Source: Pycnococcus provasolii (lineage: Eukaryota; Chlorophyta; Pseudoscourfieldiophyceae; Pseudoscourfieldiales). Taken from it: 64,000 bases of DNA. Below, in pieces: positions 35,401-50,400 of the stretch. The notes below the pieces were generated by a model. That model did no database searches. It was not told the origin of the DNA and was given only the letters and a program-made list of their open reading frames with translations. The translations under genes were made by a program, and so were the position numbers. The stretch lies in NCBI GenBank assembly GCA_049487715.1, contig CP150547.1, forward strand, positions 310,001-374,000, given 5' to 3'. Every line of letters begins with the position of its first letter. Within the stretch, counting starts at the first letter, position 1.

Positions 35401-38400
35401 ATTCCACTGTATCCCGAAATCACTGGTGTCAAGCTCATTGTGCTTCCGGGAAAAACATCCGCGCAGTTCACAATCGCGAGCTACAACTTCACCCATCCCG
35501 ACACGGGAGTCATGAAGTATGCCCCACTCTATCCAGACGAGGCGAACAGTGATATGGGCCACGTAGGAACAGTCGGCTTTCACGAGCGCTTCATCATTCA
35601 AGCGCACGACCGATTTGGAAACAAGCGCACGAGCGGCGGCGACACCATTGATATGAGCATGAACGCTGGCAAGCAAAATATTCAAGGTTCTACTCGCGCG
35701 AATGCCGTCGCGATTGATGGATCCGAGTTGCCGAAGTACGATCCGTCGGGCATGAATCCTTACGCTGAGGTGCGGAGCATCTTGCGAAATATCTCGGGCG
35801 TGGAGGAGGGTGAGTTCATCCTCGAGGGTACCGGTGCCTACGAGGTGCTGTGGCTTGTGACCAGTCGGCAGCGCACCAATCCACTCATGAAGACCCAAGT
35901 GCTTTTGAAGGATCTCATTGCCAACACCGCGGCGACGATCTTCAGGGGTCCGTTCGTCACTCGCATCATGCAGGGTAAGACGAGTGGTCCAAAGTCCTTC
36001 AACATGCACGAGAAGCAAACGGAGACAGGTCTCGCTCCTTATGCGACGTATGAAACCCTAGCTGACGAGAATAAGATTGTCGCCGGTTTCACCGACGCAC
36101 GTGAGTGGCAGATGTTCACGCTGCAGACGCGCGACAAATTTGGGAATTTACAGGAGGGCAATCCGAACAATCTCGATCCAATCAACATCACAATTACAGA
36201 CATTGACGGCAACATGGTCACAGCCAAGCCGGCGCCCGTCGGTGCGGAAGCTGAGCCTGTGATTGGTAAATCGCCAGATGGAAAGACCGGGGAGGAATGC
36301 CCGTACTGTCCTCAGCTACTGGTACAGTTCCGCGATGATGACACGGAAGTAACCGTGGAAGGCGCGCAGATCTCCACTGGCAAATATCTTGTCAAGTACC
36401 GGGTCTTCAAGGCGGGTGACTTCACCTTGCGTGTGACAATCGGTGAAGAGGGCGAGGAGGAAGACGTTGGGGCATGTGAGGGCCCATGTCTCAGCGATCG
36501 CTACAAGCCATACCAGAAGAACACTGGTAGCCCCTACAAGCTGCACGTCATCGCGGCGGCGACAGACCCCGAGGCATCTCTTGGATGGGGCAATGGCATA
36601 CGCAGCCCACTACAAGCTGGTGAGAGGGCGATGTACGAGGTGCAGCTCCGCGACAAGTATCTGAACAATAAGACGCAGATTGAGGAGGACTACACATGCT
36701 GTGGCCCTGTGTTCCCCGAATCGAAGTTTCCGTTCCCGTCGATGCGATACCACCAAGAGTGCACAGATGAGGTGAGGGAGATTTCAGAGAAGCTGTGCGA
36801 CGAATACGTGGTTTCGCGCAAGATTGAGAATGTGGAATTTGTTGAGAGTTCGCTCGCTAGCGCTCTCGTCAACGGCGAACTTCAGGTCAACTCGCTGGAC
36901 ATAATTGCCACGTATCTCGAGGGAGGTCGATTCACGACCTCCTATTTGACAACGCTCGCCGGCGCTTATGACCTATCTGTCGAGCTGAAACGTCCCGGAG
37001 ATGCCACGAACACACTGATAGCGAGTCTCGCAAGTCCTTACATTTTATCCATAAAGCCCGCGGAATTTGACATGTTGTACACAGAGCTTCTGTACTGGGA
37101 TCCGCCAGATTCCGGTATACCCGGATTCATACGCGAGCCATTTCACACTTTGTACTCCAGTCTGCAGGAAAGGACACATCAGTTCTACGTTGCCGGCAAT
37201 CGCTCGTCTGGATGTCGGCCGCTGGAATACCTGCAGGGCGTCGCCGGATTTGCTTCCACATTCTACATCCAGCGGCGCGACAAGTACGCCAATCTTATGA
37301 CGGATGCCGGCGAGCTCTTCGAAGTTTTGATCGCTGGCATCAATGGGACGACCGGGGAGGAGTACTACCTCGGCAACTCCAATCCAGGCAGCACTCGTCC
37401 TCTCGTGACGTACATGGGCCAAGGCGTGTACAAGGTCGAATACTACTCTGATGTGGCGTCGAACGACTTTTCTCTCACTGTCCGAGGGTATGGACAGGAG
37501 CTGAAGAAGATTCAGGAGAGTGCGACGGGTGTGGGCTGGGAATCCATCTCCGGCGCCGCTGGCAAGTACAAAGTGCGTATTCGGACTTCGCCAACTGATC
37601 CACGCTTCTGCGGTGCTATCGGGCCTGGGCTAACAGGCGGTCGTAACGAGGACACGCTGGAATTTTTCATTATTGCTAAGGACGGGAGAAAAAACCAGCA
37701 GAGCTATGAAACGTTCGCGGACTTTGAGGCTGACGCCAAGAAGTTTGCGCTGTTCGTCGCCCCGTGCGAAGTTCTGGATCCTAAAGATCCGCCTCAGTGC
37801 TTGGCTTTTGCGGGCCCTGGCGTGACTCCAGGTATTGCTGAGATATCAGATGTTGCTCCTTCCGAGGAGCAGGGTAAATTCAGGGTGACATTTAAGCCTT
37901 TAATTAGCGATGTCAACACATATCCGCTGGTGAAGCTCGAGGTGCGCTACAATAACGAGCCCATCCTTGGCGAAACAAGTGTCGATGCTACCTCACCTGA
38001 AGGCCTGAAGCTCACGATGTTTGCGCCTCGCCTCGACGGCTACACGACTGTGCCCGATCGTCTATACGCGAGGATTTCCGCGAGCGCAGGCTCAGCAGAT
38101 CCTGAAAATAGTTTGATTGACATGACTTTGGTTAAGGGTGGCACGCTTCAGGATTTCGTCTCGGCAACCGTTGGACAGGAGGAGATCATTCCGATCGTTG
38201 TGCGCAATGCCGATAGGCAACTCATCAAGAACTCGGGCGTACTCGGCACACTCAGAGCACGTTTCTACAAGTTCAACGACGTAGGGCAGCGAGCTACCGA
38301 GCCTACGGTGACGCTCTCGTTGGAGAATGGCGGAGCTGTGGAGGTTGAGAAGACTCCAGGAATTTACCACATCGTGATTCCCGCCGTAAACACATATAAG

Positions 38401-41400
38401 CAGGCGATCGATCGAGTCGCAGCGGGAGACCCGCCTGCTATCATCGAGTCCGGAAATTATGATCTTGTTATCGACGGTTCTTCCAGCGAAGCTGCTGCTG
38501 ACATCAGGTTTTTCGCTGGGTACACGTCGCGTATCGTGCGCTTCGATCCTGCGGAAACGGACGCGGACTACGTTGAATTTTTCGATGGCCATGTGCCGCT
38601 GAAGGAGCTTACCGCACTCACGCCAGGTACGGAAGCTTCGACCGATGCCATATTTTTCGACGGCCGCGGTGATGATCAAAAGCAGGTGATTGCCACAGCT
38701 GGAAAGGAGATCTCTCTCACGATTCGCTCTCGTGACCGATTCGGCAACCCAGTGAAGTATAGAACATTTGTGGGCGCGGACCCTTTTGAAACCGTTCTGG
38801 CACCCGATTTAGCATCTGGTACCACCGGAACCCCGCGCATAGCTGATTTGGTCAACATGAGAGATGGCACGTATCAGGTGAAAATCACAGTAGAGAAGTC
38901 TGGCGTATACGACATTATGACGACTCTTGCGAATGATTATGCTCACGGTTCAAGCTTTCCCATAACCGCGGTACGTCCGCCGGAGCCGATCTTCGTCTCC
39001 AAAGCTGCATCGGATGGAGGAGTGCAATACGTGGTTCCCATCCGTGTTTCACCATCGGACATTGACGTGTCAAAGTGTGTGGCGCGTACATTCAATGACC
39101 TCAGCATCTCGCGCCTCAAGGTATCGGTGTCCGAGCGCATCGCTTTAAAGGTGTACGAGCGCGATCGTTACGGCAACGATCGAACGCGAATTACAACTCC
39201 CACAGGCTCTGACACGGAGCCCTTCTACTTTTACGTTCAGATTGTTCCTAAATCGTCAGGAAGTTCTGATCGCACCTACGTGGTACAGGCTGGCGATGCT
39301 ACATACGATGACACAGATCCTGCCAAGCCCATTGGTTACTACCATAAGGTTGACGAACCGTGCAATCCAGATGCTATTCAACTCCCTTGTGGGCGAATGG
39401 TGTCGATATTGGATGACCCAACTATAGGAAAGGAACTCTTTCCCAGCTTTGCGCACGTCGTGCAATTCACTGCTGGGTATACGGGTCCCGACTATGAGGG
39501 GAGCTTCCTTGCGGGCAATTTTTCGGTGGTCATTCGCGCGAGTAGCCTACCAGACGCGGTTCATATCGAAGGCAGCCCGTACACTCTCACAATCCAGCCT
39601 GGTGACGCCACGGGCGAACGCTCGCAAGTGTGGGGTCCGGGCGTTCGGTGGAACAACTTGAGTCCGGGAACAGTGCGCGCTGGCATCGAATCGGACCTTG
39701 TGCTTAGTGCACGAGACATATATGGCAACGAACTTACGGTGGGAGGGGAAGAATGGCAAATCGAGCTCAATCCCGTAAGTTTCTCTAACCAGCCTATGGA
39801 ACGAATATGAATAACAACAACTAACCTAACCTATCACACGAAATAACAGGCAAGTGACGACGGCAGTCCGGGTATTGGCTCCTTCACTGAAAGCACAACT
39901 GGTCGCTATGAGGGAAGGTACACGCTCACGACCAAAGGGTATTATATTCTGAACGTAAAACTTAGGGGAAAGTCGCTTCCAAGTTATGCGTACGTGTACC
40001 AGGATCCGTCCACGCTGCTGATTGAGCCGCGTCCGGAACGCATAGAGTCGTACAATAATACATACCCTAACCCTGAGCGCGTTATGGATATGCCAGGGAC
40101 AGACATCCCCGGCTTCGCAGGGGTGCCCGAGGTGGATGGTGCCATTCCTCCCGGAATTCTGGTAAATATTCTTCCAGGCCCGCTTAGCGAACAGTCTGAA
40201 GCGAGTGGTCTGGACAAGATGGAAGCTGCGGTCAAGGGGTCGTGTTGTGGCACCGAAAGAACGGAGACTTGCAAGCCAACCGATAACGACCCACTTGGGT
40301 GCATGCAGAATAAAGTCGACCTTCCCGCAGTGCTCGACGTTCGCATCAAGGCGATTGATATCTACGGTCGTACCAAGACGGACAAAGATTTAGATCGCAA
40401 TCTACGCGCAGTTCTGGAGTACTACGCGAACGCCGAGGGAAGCAATGTGGGCCTAAATCCTGCGAATGACGAGACAGATTCGAGTCGCTGGTCGCAAAAT
40501 CCACTTTCGGGAACGTGGTATACGAATGTTACTCTTGCAAAGCGGGACGAGGAGGGAGTAGCGGAGACCGAGTTCTACTACGTGGCTTTGAACGACCGCG
40601 TGTCGTTCGTAAAAAACGGATACTACAGGCTGAAGGTGTTCGTCGTCGAGTACGTCGTCAGCATTGAAGATGGCGAAGTCAAACGTGAGACGCAGATCAC
40701 CAACAGCCCCTTCGAATTCCTTGTCGGTCCTGGCGCCACGAGCGGCGGTGAGACAGCCCTACCTACAGGCACGTTGAGAATGTTGGATCTGAGTGCACAG
40801 AGGAGACATCTCCTGCATGCGGATCATCGATTCTTTGACGTTGAGGGAGAAATCGTTCCACGCTTGGGGATCAAGAGTGCCGCAGATCTTGAAATGGCTA
40901 TTCATCGCAGCGACACTTATGGAATTGATGCGCATATTCATCACAAGCACGTCACGAACGTTGCTGTCGGCCGTCTACGGAGATTGCTCCAGGAAAACTC
41001 TACTGCGAACGACGCGGATGCGACGAATGCAACAGTGAGCGAAACAACCATTGCTGTCATCAATTCAACAGTCGCAAATGCCACAAATGTGACAACTGCT
41101 ACCACCACGACAACGACGACGACGACTTTGGCAATCAAAGAGTATCGCCCAGAAATTGTCGCGCAGTCTGGCATCGAGAAGACGGTGACCGTTCCTCTCA
41201 GAGATAGCTTTGGAAATCCGCAAAAGTTTGATCCGATGCGACCTCTCGACGTTATGACGGTGCGCATTGCGGAGGAGCTCTTCCCTGCCGATCGCGGCGG
41301 CGACGGCAACGGCTGTGTGTGGAAATTCATGCCAGGCGACACGCCACCCGAGGTGGATATCGATAAAAGCAGCGAGCGATGCTCACTTCTGCACGTGAAC

Positions 41401-44400
41401 TATCCAGCAAAGGAGTTTGACTATTCGGAAGAAACTGGCATTGCTCTGAACGTGCGCAACGACTTCGAGACGGGTGCATTCACCCTTAAATTCACCCCCG
41501 ATGAACAGGTTCCCTCGTCAGTGACTCACCTGTACGTCATGGACATTTCCATGAACGGCGTGAGCCTGAAAGGTGGGCCCTTTTATCTGCTCATCGGACC
41601 CGGCTATGCCAATGGCCCGATGAGCTACTTTCTTCCGGACTTTTATGAAACCAGCTCCAATGGACTTATGGCTGGCACCAATGCGACATTCTCTATACAG
41701 GGTCGGGATAAGTACGGAAACAACCTCACGCGAGCTGAGGAGCCCGGACAAATCATCGTATACCTGTCTGTCGTCAAAGAAGTTGCAATAGGTGAGCCGT
41801 TCACCGTTACAGGGTGTACAAAGACCTCAGCGAGATACCCTTGCACCTTCTTGGTGGAAGTTGAGGGTGACGAAGATCCGAGTGAAATCACGGACTTTGG
41901 GGCCGATCCTACACAGTCTCGTGGAGTGTACAAGGTCAAGTTCACCACGACAACTGCCTCAGATCCGAGCCCTGACGGTAATCGCGAGGGTGATTACATG
42001 GTAACGGCACTTCTCTGCCCGGGCGATGTGCGACTGTGCTCGAGCACGAGCGCAGTGTCAAGTCCCAACCAGCTGCGCATCGGAACTCTCGGCAGCAATG
42101 TCGGTGCTCATCGCATGACGGTGATCCCTGGCCCCGCGTTTGCACAGGAGTGCACAGCCTACGGGCAGGATCTCACGTTTGGAGGGATTACTAATGTCAT
42201 GTCTCACTTCGTGATCGAGGCTCGAGATCAGTTTGGAAATCGCCTCCTGCGTGGAATTCCTGATGGAACTTTTGACGTTCAAATCTACCAGTCGAGTATT
42301 GGAGAACGCCTGACGTGCAAGGACTCAAATGCGGACGAGTGCGTTCCCATAAGGCCTGTGGACAATGGGGATGGGTCCTACTTGGTCGAATTCACGGCTG
42401 TCGTGGATGGCAGTCTCACCATCATTGTAGTCCTTGGCGTTTCACCAATACGCGGGACGCCGTTTCAACCGGTATTTCGCAAGGAGGACGGTCCGATCCG
42501 CCCGGAATCGACTAAAATCTCCAACAAATACGGCTTTTCGAACATGGGCTTGCCCTTCTTCAACGCTGGTCGAGACGCAATCATCTACGTGCAGACATAC
42601 ACATGCCCCGCTCGCTACCTTACATGCGTGCCCAAGAGACTTGGCGGCGATCTTTTGTTTGCATCGTTCACGGGTGGTCCGTTCAGCAAGGTGCCTTTGG
42701 CGGTTTTCGACCTGTCGGTTCCCCTCGACGTAGACGTGGAGGCTTTGTATCCAGAGCTCACGTCCACGAAAATTGTTGGCAACGCGACGGTTGGAAATGC
42801 GACGAATGCAACTAATGCAACGGATGTTTTTGCGGGCAATGCGACGAATGCAACATCTACGACAACGACGTTCTTCGGGCCATTGCCGAAAGCGCGAAGA
42901 TTCAAGATTGAAAGTGCGCCTGGTCGCTACGCAATTGTCATCGACGGAGAGGCGCTCACAAAGTCTGCCGGTGTTTACAAGCTCGAAATCACGGCGTGTG
43001 CCACACCCGGAAGAACAAGCGGGCCATTCAAGAATGACTTGGGGGATGGTGGGCGCATTGTGATCACGGAATGCCCTGCGACCCTCAAGACCACCCCAAA
43101 GCAGATTTCAGGATCGCCTTTCGGCATTTTCGTAAAGCCTGCGCCGATTGCAGCGACGAATACGTTTGCGGTAGAGCTGGGAGATCCCGCGAAGATCAAC
43201 GGCGGCGATGGGTGGACAGCAGGCGCTGTTGCCGAATTCCACATCCAGCCACGCGACGATTTCTTAAACGTTCAAGAAGGTCAGCCACCGAGCAGCACGA
43301 TGGGAGGTCTTTCCGCACGCATCATTGGAAAAACATTCAACGATGAGCTCGTTCAGGTTGCCCCGGGATTTTCTACCGACACGCTGCAAGATGGCGAATT
43401 TTCCATCACCGCCCGCGACGACGGGATGTATCTTGTGGCGTATCGTACATTCCTCAGCCAATCGTACCAGTTCCAGCTGTCGATGAACGGAATTCCGATC
43501 GCCAACAGTGGCTTAGCGGCGCTTGTGCAGCCTGGCTTTCCGGATGCGAAGAATACTATCATCATAGATGGACAAGCGAACGACCTGTATGTCGGCGACT
43601 ACAACAGTCTGTACTTGCACATGCGTGACGTGTACGGCAATCTTCAGACAAGGGGTGGCTTTGACATGTACGGCAGGTTGGAGAATAAGCTTTTCTTTGA
43701 CAGGACCTTGCCAGGTTCGGGCGACGATCCCATCAGAGCAGAGTACAAGGTTGCGCAGACGCTTGTAAATGGCGAGGAAATCGCCCGCCAAAATGGTCTG
43801 TACAAGTACGACGACGGTTTTGAGGTGCGCGCGACAATAATCATCAACGACGTGGGCGCTGGGAAGTACGAAGTTCTCTTCATGAGCCAGCGCCAGGGTC
43901 CCGCGACGCTAGCACTCGGCGGTTACAACTTTCAGCTGAATCAGCTTGGAGATGCGATCTGCTCAACGGATGCTGCCAGGGCAATCTGCGAGAATTTTGG
44001 CACGGTGGACGGCGGCGGCGTGCTCCAGATTGAGTTCAAGAGCCGGGAGGCGAGCAGCTTGCAGACATTGCTCATCTCTGACGAGGGTCAGCTTTCAAAC
44101 GCAGAAGCTGGACAGGCGGTTCGATTTCCTGTACGACCGTACGACAAGTACCGCAATCCCATGCGCGTCGAAGGCCTCGTCTTCTCGGTCATCCTGATCA
44201 ACAACGAAACTCAGTCTCGCGTTCTTGGTTCGTCAGAGGTGCTAAAGGAGGACTACCTTTTGACATCCGGGGAGCTCTATCTGGAGAAGGGGAACTACTT
44301 CGCATACTACAATGTGAAGCGAACTGGATTTTATGATCTCCAGGCGACTCGCAACGGCCAGTCGCTAAGCGGACTCGTCTTCAATCAATTCAATAAAGGA

Positions 44401-47400
44401 CCGTTCGTTGTCACCGTTGGACCCGGGCCCATCAGTGGTAAGAGATCTGAAATGTTTCACGAGGAGGACTTCGTCCCGACGGTGGAAGGTTTGTCATTAC
44501 TGCGCTACTTTGCATATGCGGGCGTGCAAAGGAACTTTACCGTGATCTCGCGAGACGCATTTGGCAACGCCATTCCCTCGGGCGGAAACGCATTCTCCGT
44601 GCAGGTTGGCGATCTGCTCGAGGGTTCCTTCGAAGACTTGAACGATGGAACGTACAAGCTCATGTACACCGCAACGGCAAGCGGCATCTACGAGCTTCGT
44701 GTGCAAACGTCCGGTCGCTTTGTGGAAATGCCCAAGCGTTTCTTCAATAAGGCGACTGCGAGCTTCGAACTTCACGTTCTGGCTGCCGAGCCTAATGCTG
44801 CCCAGTCATTCGCTACAGGCGGCGCACTGTACGTGGCGAACGTCGGTGAAACTTTCACGTTCAAACTTCGGGCCCGTGATCGCTTTGAGAACTTCAAGAT
44901 CGTTGGCGGTGACATTTTCGAGGCGGTGGTGTACAACGCGACAGGTCCGAATGCTGCTGGAAATAACGCTGACGGATCTGTGATACCTTTCCCGGGGGAA
45001 ATACGCACTTTGCAGCCTCCCTGGTACAGTCGAGAAATTTTTGACGTCAGGAAAAATAATTCTGTTACGGCGAATATCCTGGACCTCGACCTTCGCGACA
45101 ATTCGGATGGAACTTATGAGTTTGACTACTCGATCACCACCGCGGGCTTTTACGACATCAACGTAACATTGCAGAAAAATGGGTTTTATGCTGGTGCAGT
45201 GTACTCGAGTAGCAGCTCCGAAAATACTGGGCGACTTCGCGTTCGCGCGGGTACCATTTCGACCCGTTCGCGTGGTGCTGGAGAGGGTCTTGTGCCTCAA
45301 AAACCGGAGGACATCGTCGTCAAGTCGACGTACGATTTCAGCGTTGCGCTTCTTGACATCTACGGCAATAATGTCACCATCGGGGACATGCGTGGCTTCG
45401 ATGTGGTGGTATCAACGGGCTATGGCGGCCTGTTTGATTTTCGGAAGATCACAAACGAGGTGAATATTCAGGAGATGACGTGGCCGAAACCCAAATCTCC
45501 CGAGGAGGCGATGTACTTTGAATCGAACCTTGATAAGCTCGGTGCGTACGTGTCCTACAAAGGCTCGTACGATACTCCCTTCGCGGGGCGGTATGAGATC
45601 AGCATTCGATATCTCGAGAAGCACATCACGGGAAGCCCTTACGTGATCCAGGTGTATCCCGCCGCCCTTGGTGCTGGTGCTGGACGCTCGTATCTGCAGG
45701 ATCACCCTCACAATTGCAGGCAGACAGGAGCGACGGCTTGCTCGTACGTTTACGGTGATGCGTTGAACGAGGGCATTGTGAGCCAAACAAGTTCCCGCAT
45801 GCAGCTAAAGTACTTCATTGTCGCTCGCGATATCTATGGGAATGACATGGGCCCCGCAAAAATCGGCGGTTCGTTCCGTGCGTGGTACGAACGCGGCGAC
45901 GGCTTGACACTCTCGACGACGCCGGACTGGAACCATCAACTGCGAAGCTCAAAGCATCACGAGGTTGTTCGCGTGGACGAGACGAAGAGCCTGTTCGAGG
46001 TTCGTTTCGAATACCTCAAGGGAGGTCGTCACCGATGGCTGACGTCGTTCTGGCCAGATCCGAATGGCGATGCGGCGGATACGTATGAAAAGTATCCGGA
46101 AACGAACACAAGGGGGCTCGAGATTACAGGAGATGAGACACGATGCCAGCTGTGCGAGTCAAATCTGGGTGTGAAATGCTTGGACAGTACATATTGCTTC
46201 GCTGATGCTTTGCAGGTACCTAAAGACTACTTCCACCCCTCCGACGCCTCCGTGTCTGTCGTCAGAGGAGAGGGAAGAAATGGTGGGCTTGCATCGGACG
46301 GTGAAACTGACTCGGATTACATCACTTGCACGGTGGTGGGTCGTAAGGAAGAGATTCGTTACCTGGGCACAGTGGTGGGAACCAATCGGCGCGCTTTTGA
46401 CGGCGGCGACGACTTTCAGGCAACGCTTGCTTACGAAAAGGACAAGGAAGGCAATCGGCCCGATGCCAACTTCACGATGCCGGTTACGAAAGTCAAGGTG
46501 GTGGACAACGGAGACGGGTCATACGACGTCATGTATGCCGCAACCGTCTCGGGATACTACCTGCTCAACATCACGACGCGTGGTGCGCCAATCCCATCAT
46601 TCATCACTGACGTTTCTAGCAACGGAGCGGGGCGCATCATGGTGCTCCCCGCTGAGACCGATGCATCCCAGAGCTCCGTCATTGGCTTGCCCGCGACAAG
46701 AGAGGTTGTTGCCGGCCGCCGCGCGTCGTTTGTCATCATCAGCCGCGATAGATTCGGCAACAAGCAAGTTTCGAAGGTATTCCAGCTCACGCCGGACAAC
46801 TTCAACGTGAAATTAGATATCTTAAAGACAAATAGTGGCGAGCCGTCCAAGCCGCTCCCGCTTTTGCAGCAATCGCTTCTGGACCGCTCCGTGGCCACGC
46901 GCAACACGGCAGAGGGCGAGACTACGGTATACTTCACCGCCGTGGTTGCGGGCACGTACAGCGTGGGCATCACGATTTTCGGCAACCACATAGGCGTCGG
47001 TGACGTCATGCCACACCCGACGAAGGCAGATACGACGTACATTAACAAGAGCCCTTTTGAGCAGGTTGTGCTTCCGGGCCTTCCGTCGGCTCAGTTTTCA
47101 AAAATGACTGGTTCCAACGGCGCGCCCTTGGGCGACTTCATCACTTCCATCGCCGCTAAGGCTACGGCCACCTTTTTGATCAGGGCATTTGATGCATTCC
47201 AGAACGAGATTTTCGTCGGGAATCAGCTAGCGCTCTTTTCCACGGAATTTGTTCACGTTGACTCGAACACGGTCAAGGCAACGTCGCTTGTTGACAACAA
47301 CGACGGAACGTACACAATGTCCACGTTCCCCGATGTGACTGGTATGTACTCAGCCACGGTGATCGTCGATGGCGAGCGCGTGGTTGAGTCTCCCGGCGTC

Positions 47401-50400
47401 TCGTACTCGGGCATCGGTGAAATCACGAGAGTGGAAGCGTACGCGCCGCTCTCCGTCGCGATTGGCGCGGGCGTCGCCGCCGCCGTTGCGGAAGACCGTG
47501 TTGTCTTCCTCGTTCAGGCAAGCGACGTGGATGGACAGGTGAAGAAGACGGGAGGCGACAGCGTCGTTGCAAGAATTACGCCTAAGCAGCAGCTGAACGA
47601 ATACGGAGTGGAAACTAAATCGCAAAACCCACAGGTAATGGACATGAGCTTGTTCAGTGCTGATGTGAGGCCTGATGCTGTGGCGGGACAGTACGAGATT
47701 TCTTACCAGATCGACGAATTTGGCGATTATTCGCTGTCTGTGACGTTGAATGACGTGCCAATCCAGAACAGCCCATTTGACCTTACCATTGATAAGCAAT
47801 TCCCGCCCGTGCAGGGAAATACGCGATTCACCAACACCGCAACGGGCATTACCATCGAGTTCAATGACGCGGATGGTCTGCCAACGATCAAGACGAATCG
47901 AGGACGACTTCGAGGGCTGGACGACTGTGGAAAAGTGCTTCAGCGCGACACCGTCAGCATGTTCGGCTATGGGCCGTTGTGCACGTTCACTGATGATCGC
48001 ACCATGCGAATCTTCCTCGGTTTTGCGGCAACTATCATTCCCAACGACCTGATTTTGATGCAGAAGAACAAAATCGTCAACGACAAACTAAACTCTGCGC
48101 CGGCGGTTGGCTCAACTCCCATTTCCAGGCCTGTGAGTGCACCAGTCCCCACCGCCGTGGTGCGCGCGCCCGAACGCCTCAGCCTCTGCGACGATTATAC
48201 TCTAGATGCCAGTGGTTCGTACGGAACGGCGGGGCGAAAGCTGAAGTTCTCATACGGCATGATGCCGAATGTGCCAAACGAGCAGACGATCAGCACGATG
48301 CTCACGGGCTTTTCCGCTAGTGGTAAACTGTCTCGCTTCACGCTGCCCGGTTCTCTGCTAAAGGTGAATGTGACGTACACCTTCTACGTTACCGTGACAA
48401 ACTTCTTGCAGGAATCGCAGACGATGACGGTTGATGTTGTGCGGCTTGGCTATGCAATCCCTCGTATTGCGGTCGAGGGCAACCCGGTGATGCGAGGTGC
48501 GAGCGGTAAGCTGATGTACTTGCGTGCCGCGGCGTCTGCACCAACTGAGGGTCCACCCGAGTGCCGGGTTGCGGTGCCCGAGATGGACTTTGTGTGGAAC
48601 TTCGACCCAGAGCTCGGCGACGGGTCAACATTCCGACTGGACAAAAAGACTAAAACAAGCCGCACCTTGGCGGTGCTCCCAGGAAGTTTGGTACCAGGTC
48701 TCACTTACTACATGCGTGTGGTAGGAAGCGTGGAGGGACGGCCAGAGCTCACCAATAGCGCTGTGGCCGTGGTACAAGCGCTTTACGAGGGTCTTGAGAT
48801 TGTCGTCAAGAGCCCATCGAAGAGTCCATTCCAGGAAGACTTGCTGATCGATGCATGTGACAGCGACGATCTCGACGATCCAAATTTTAAGGCTGGCCTA
48901 CCACCAGTTTCACCTTTCGGTCCGTTTTCCTTCTCGTGGTCGTGCAATCCGATCGACGAGAAAACCGGGGAAGTGGATGTTGACAGAAGCTGCTTCCAAA
49001 ACGAAGAGGATGAGGGCTTCCTTTCGAAGGATCCTACCGAGTGCTCCCTGCTCATTCCACAGCGTGTCCTACTTCCGGGAAAGTACGAGTTTGGAATTGT
49101 GGTGTTCAAAGAGCCTCTCGTTGATGCAACGGGACCGATCACATCGCGCCTGCGCTCGATTTTCAGGGCGGTTGAAATCGAAACCTCAGACGTGGAGACA
49201 GAAAAGTACCTGCTCATGACGGCGTCGATTGTCCTGAATGCCAACTACTCCAAGTTGGAGCTTCCAAAGACGACGACATTACCGCCGATGACGAACGTGA
49301 CGGGAAATGTCACCGTTACGGGCAACGCCACTGCTGGCAACGAGACGGCGGTCGTCGAAGTGTCCAATCCCACGGCGGTCATTGTGGAGGACCTGTACGT
49401 GAATTTCCCAACTATATCGAGAGATTATATGACGTTCCAGGTGACGAACGTCGAGCTGACAACGGTATCTCCGGATGAAATGTTCACGACAACCACCACC
49501 ACCACGATCGCGCCAGTACAGGCGGAGACGCCGGCGGGTGAGCAGACTGAGGAATCCGCGGGGCCCGCTGCTGCTGCGACGGATGGTGGCGCGGGCGGCG
49601 TATCTCGTCTGCGGCGACACTACAGGCACCTGATGCAAACGTACGACGAGGAGTTTGTGCGCGTCGACATCTCCCTCATTGCTCCCAATTACCTCTCAGA
49701 AACGGTATATGCGGTTGCCGATGCGCTCTCCAACGAAACCCAATCGATGCTGTGGGATGAAACGTCTGCATACATAGGGTACCCAGTCAAGATCCAAACA
49801 AGGCCTGTCGTGAGAAAGCTGAGGCCGAATATCGACTTCAGCAAGCTGATTCGACCAATCATTTCGATCACACCGGTGCTTGGTGGCGTGGTGAACTCAA
49901 ACGAGCGCGTCACACTCGAGGCAACGCTGCAGAATGCCAAGATGCAGGCGAACGTGACCTCGTACAGGTGGACGCGTCTCATGGGTGAGGTGGATCTGAG
50001 CGCCTTTCCAGATGTTCTCATGACCCCGCGAACGAATCGAAATCTTGTGGTCCGCGCAAATAAGCTTGGAGCTGGCCAGCGGTATGCGTTTCGCCTGACA
50101 GCCACGAATATCAACACAAAGCTCAGCAGCAGCTCCGATGTTGAATTCAGGGTTAATGCACCGCCTAGCAGCGGCGTTTTTGAAATGACGCCGTCCGTGG
50201 GCGAGGGTGCCTCCACGATCTTCTCTCTGTCGAGCCTCGGGTGGGAGGATGACGGTATTAATCCTGTGGAATTCGAGTACCGCTACCTTGATCCGGCGAC
50301 AGGATTTGAAATTCCACTCGTTTCACGTACACGCGACAACGAAGTTCGCGCGGTGATGCCTCCCGTGGCACGCGCGAAGGACAACTACGAGATGACTGTC

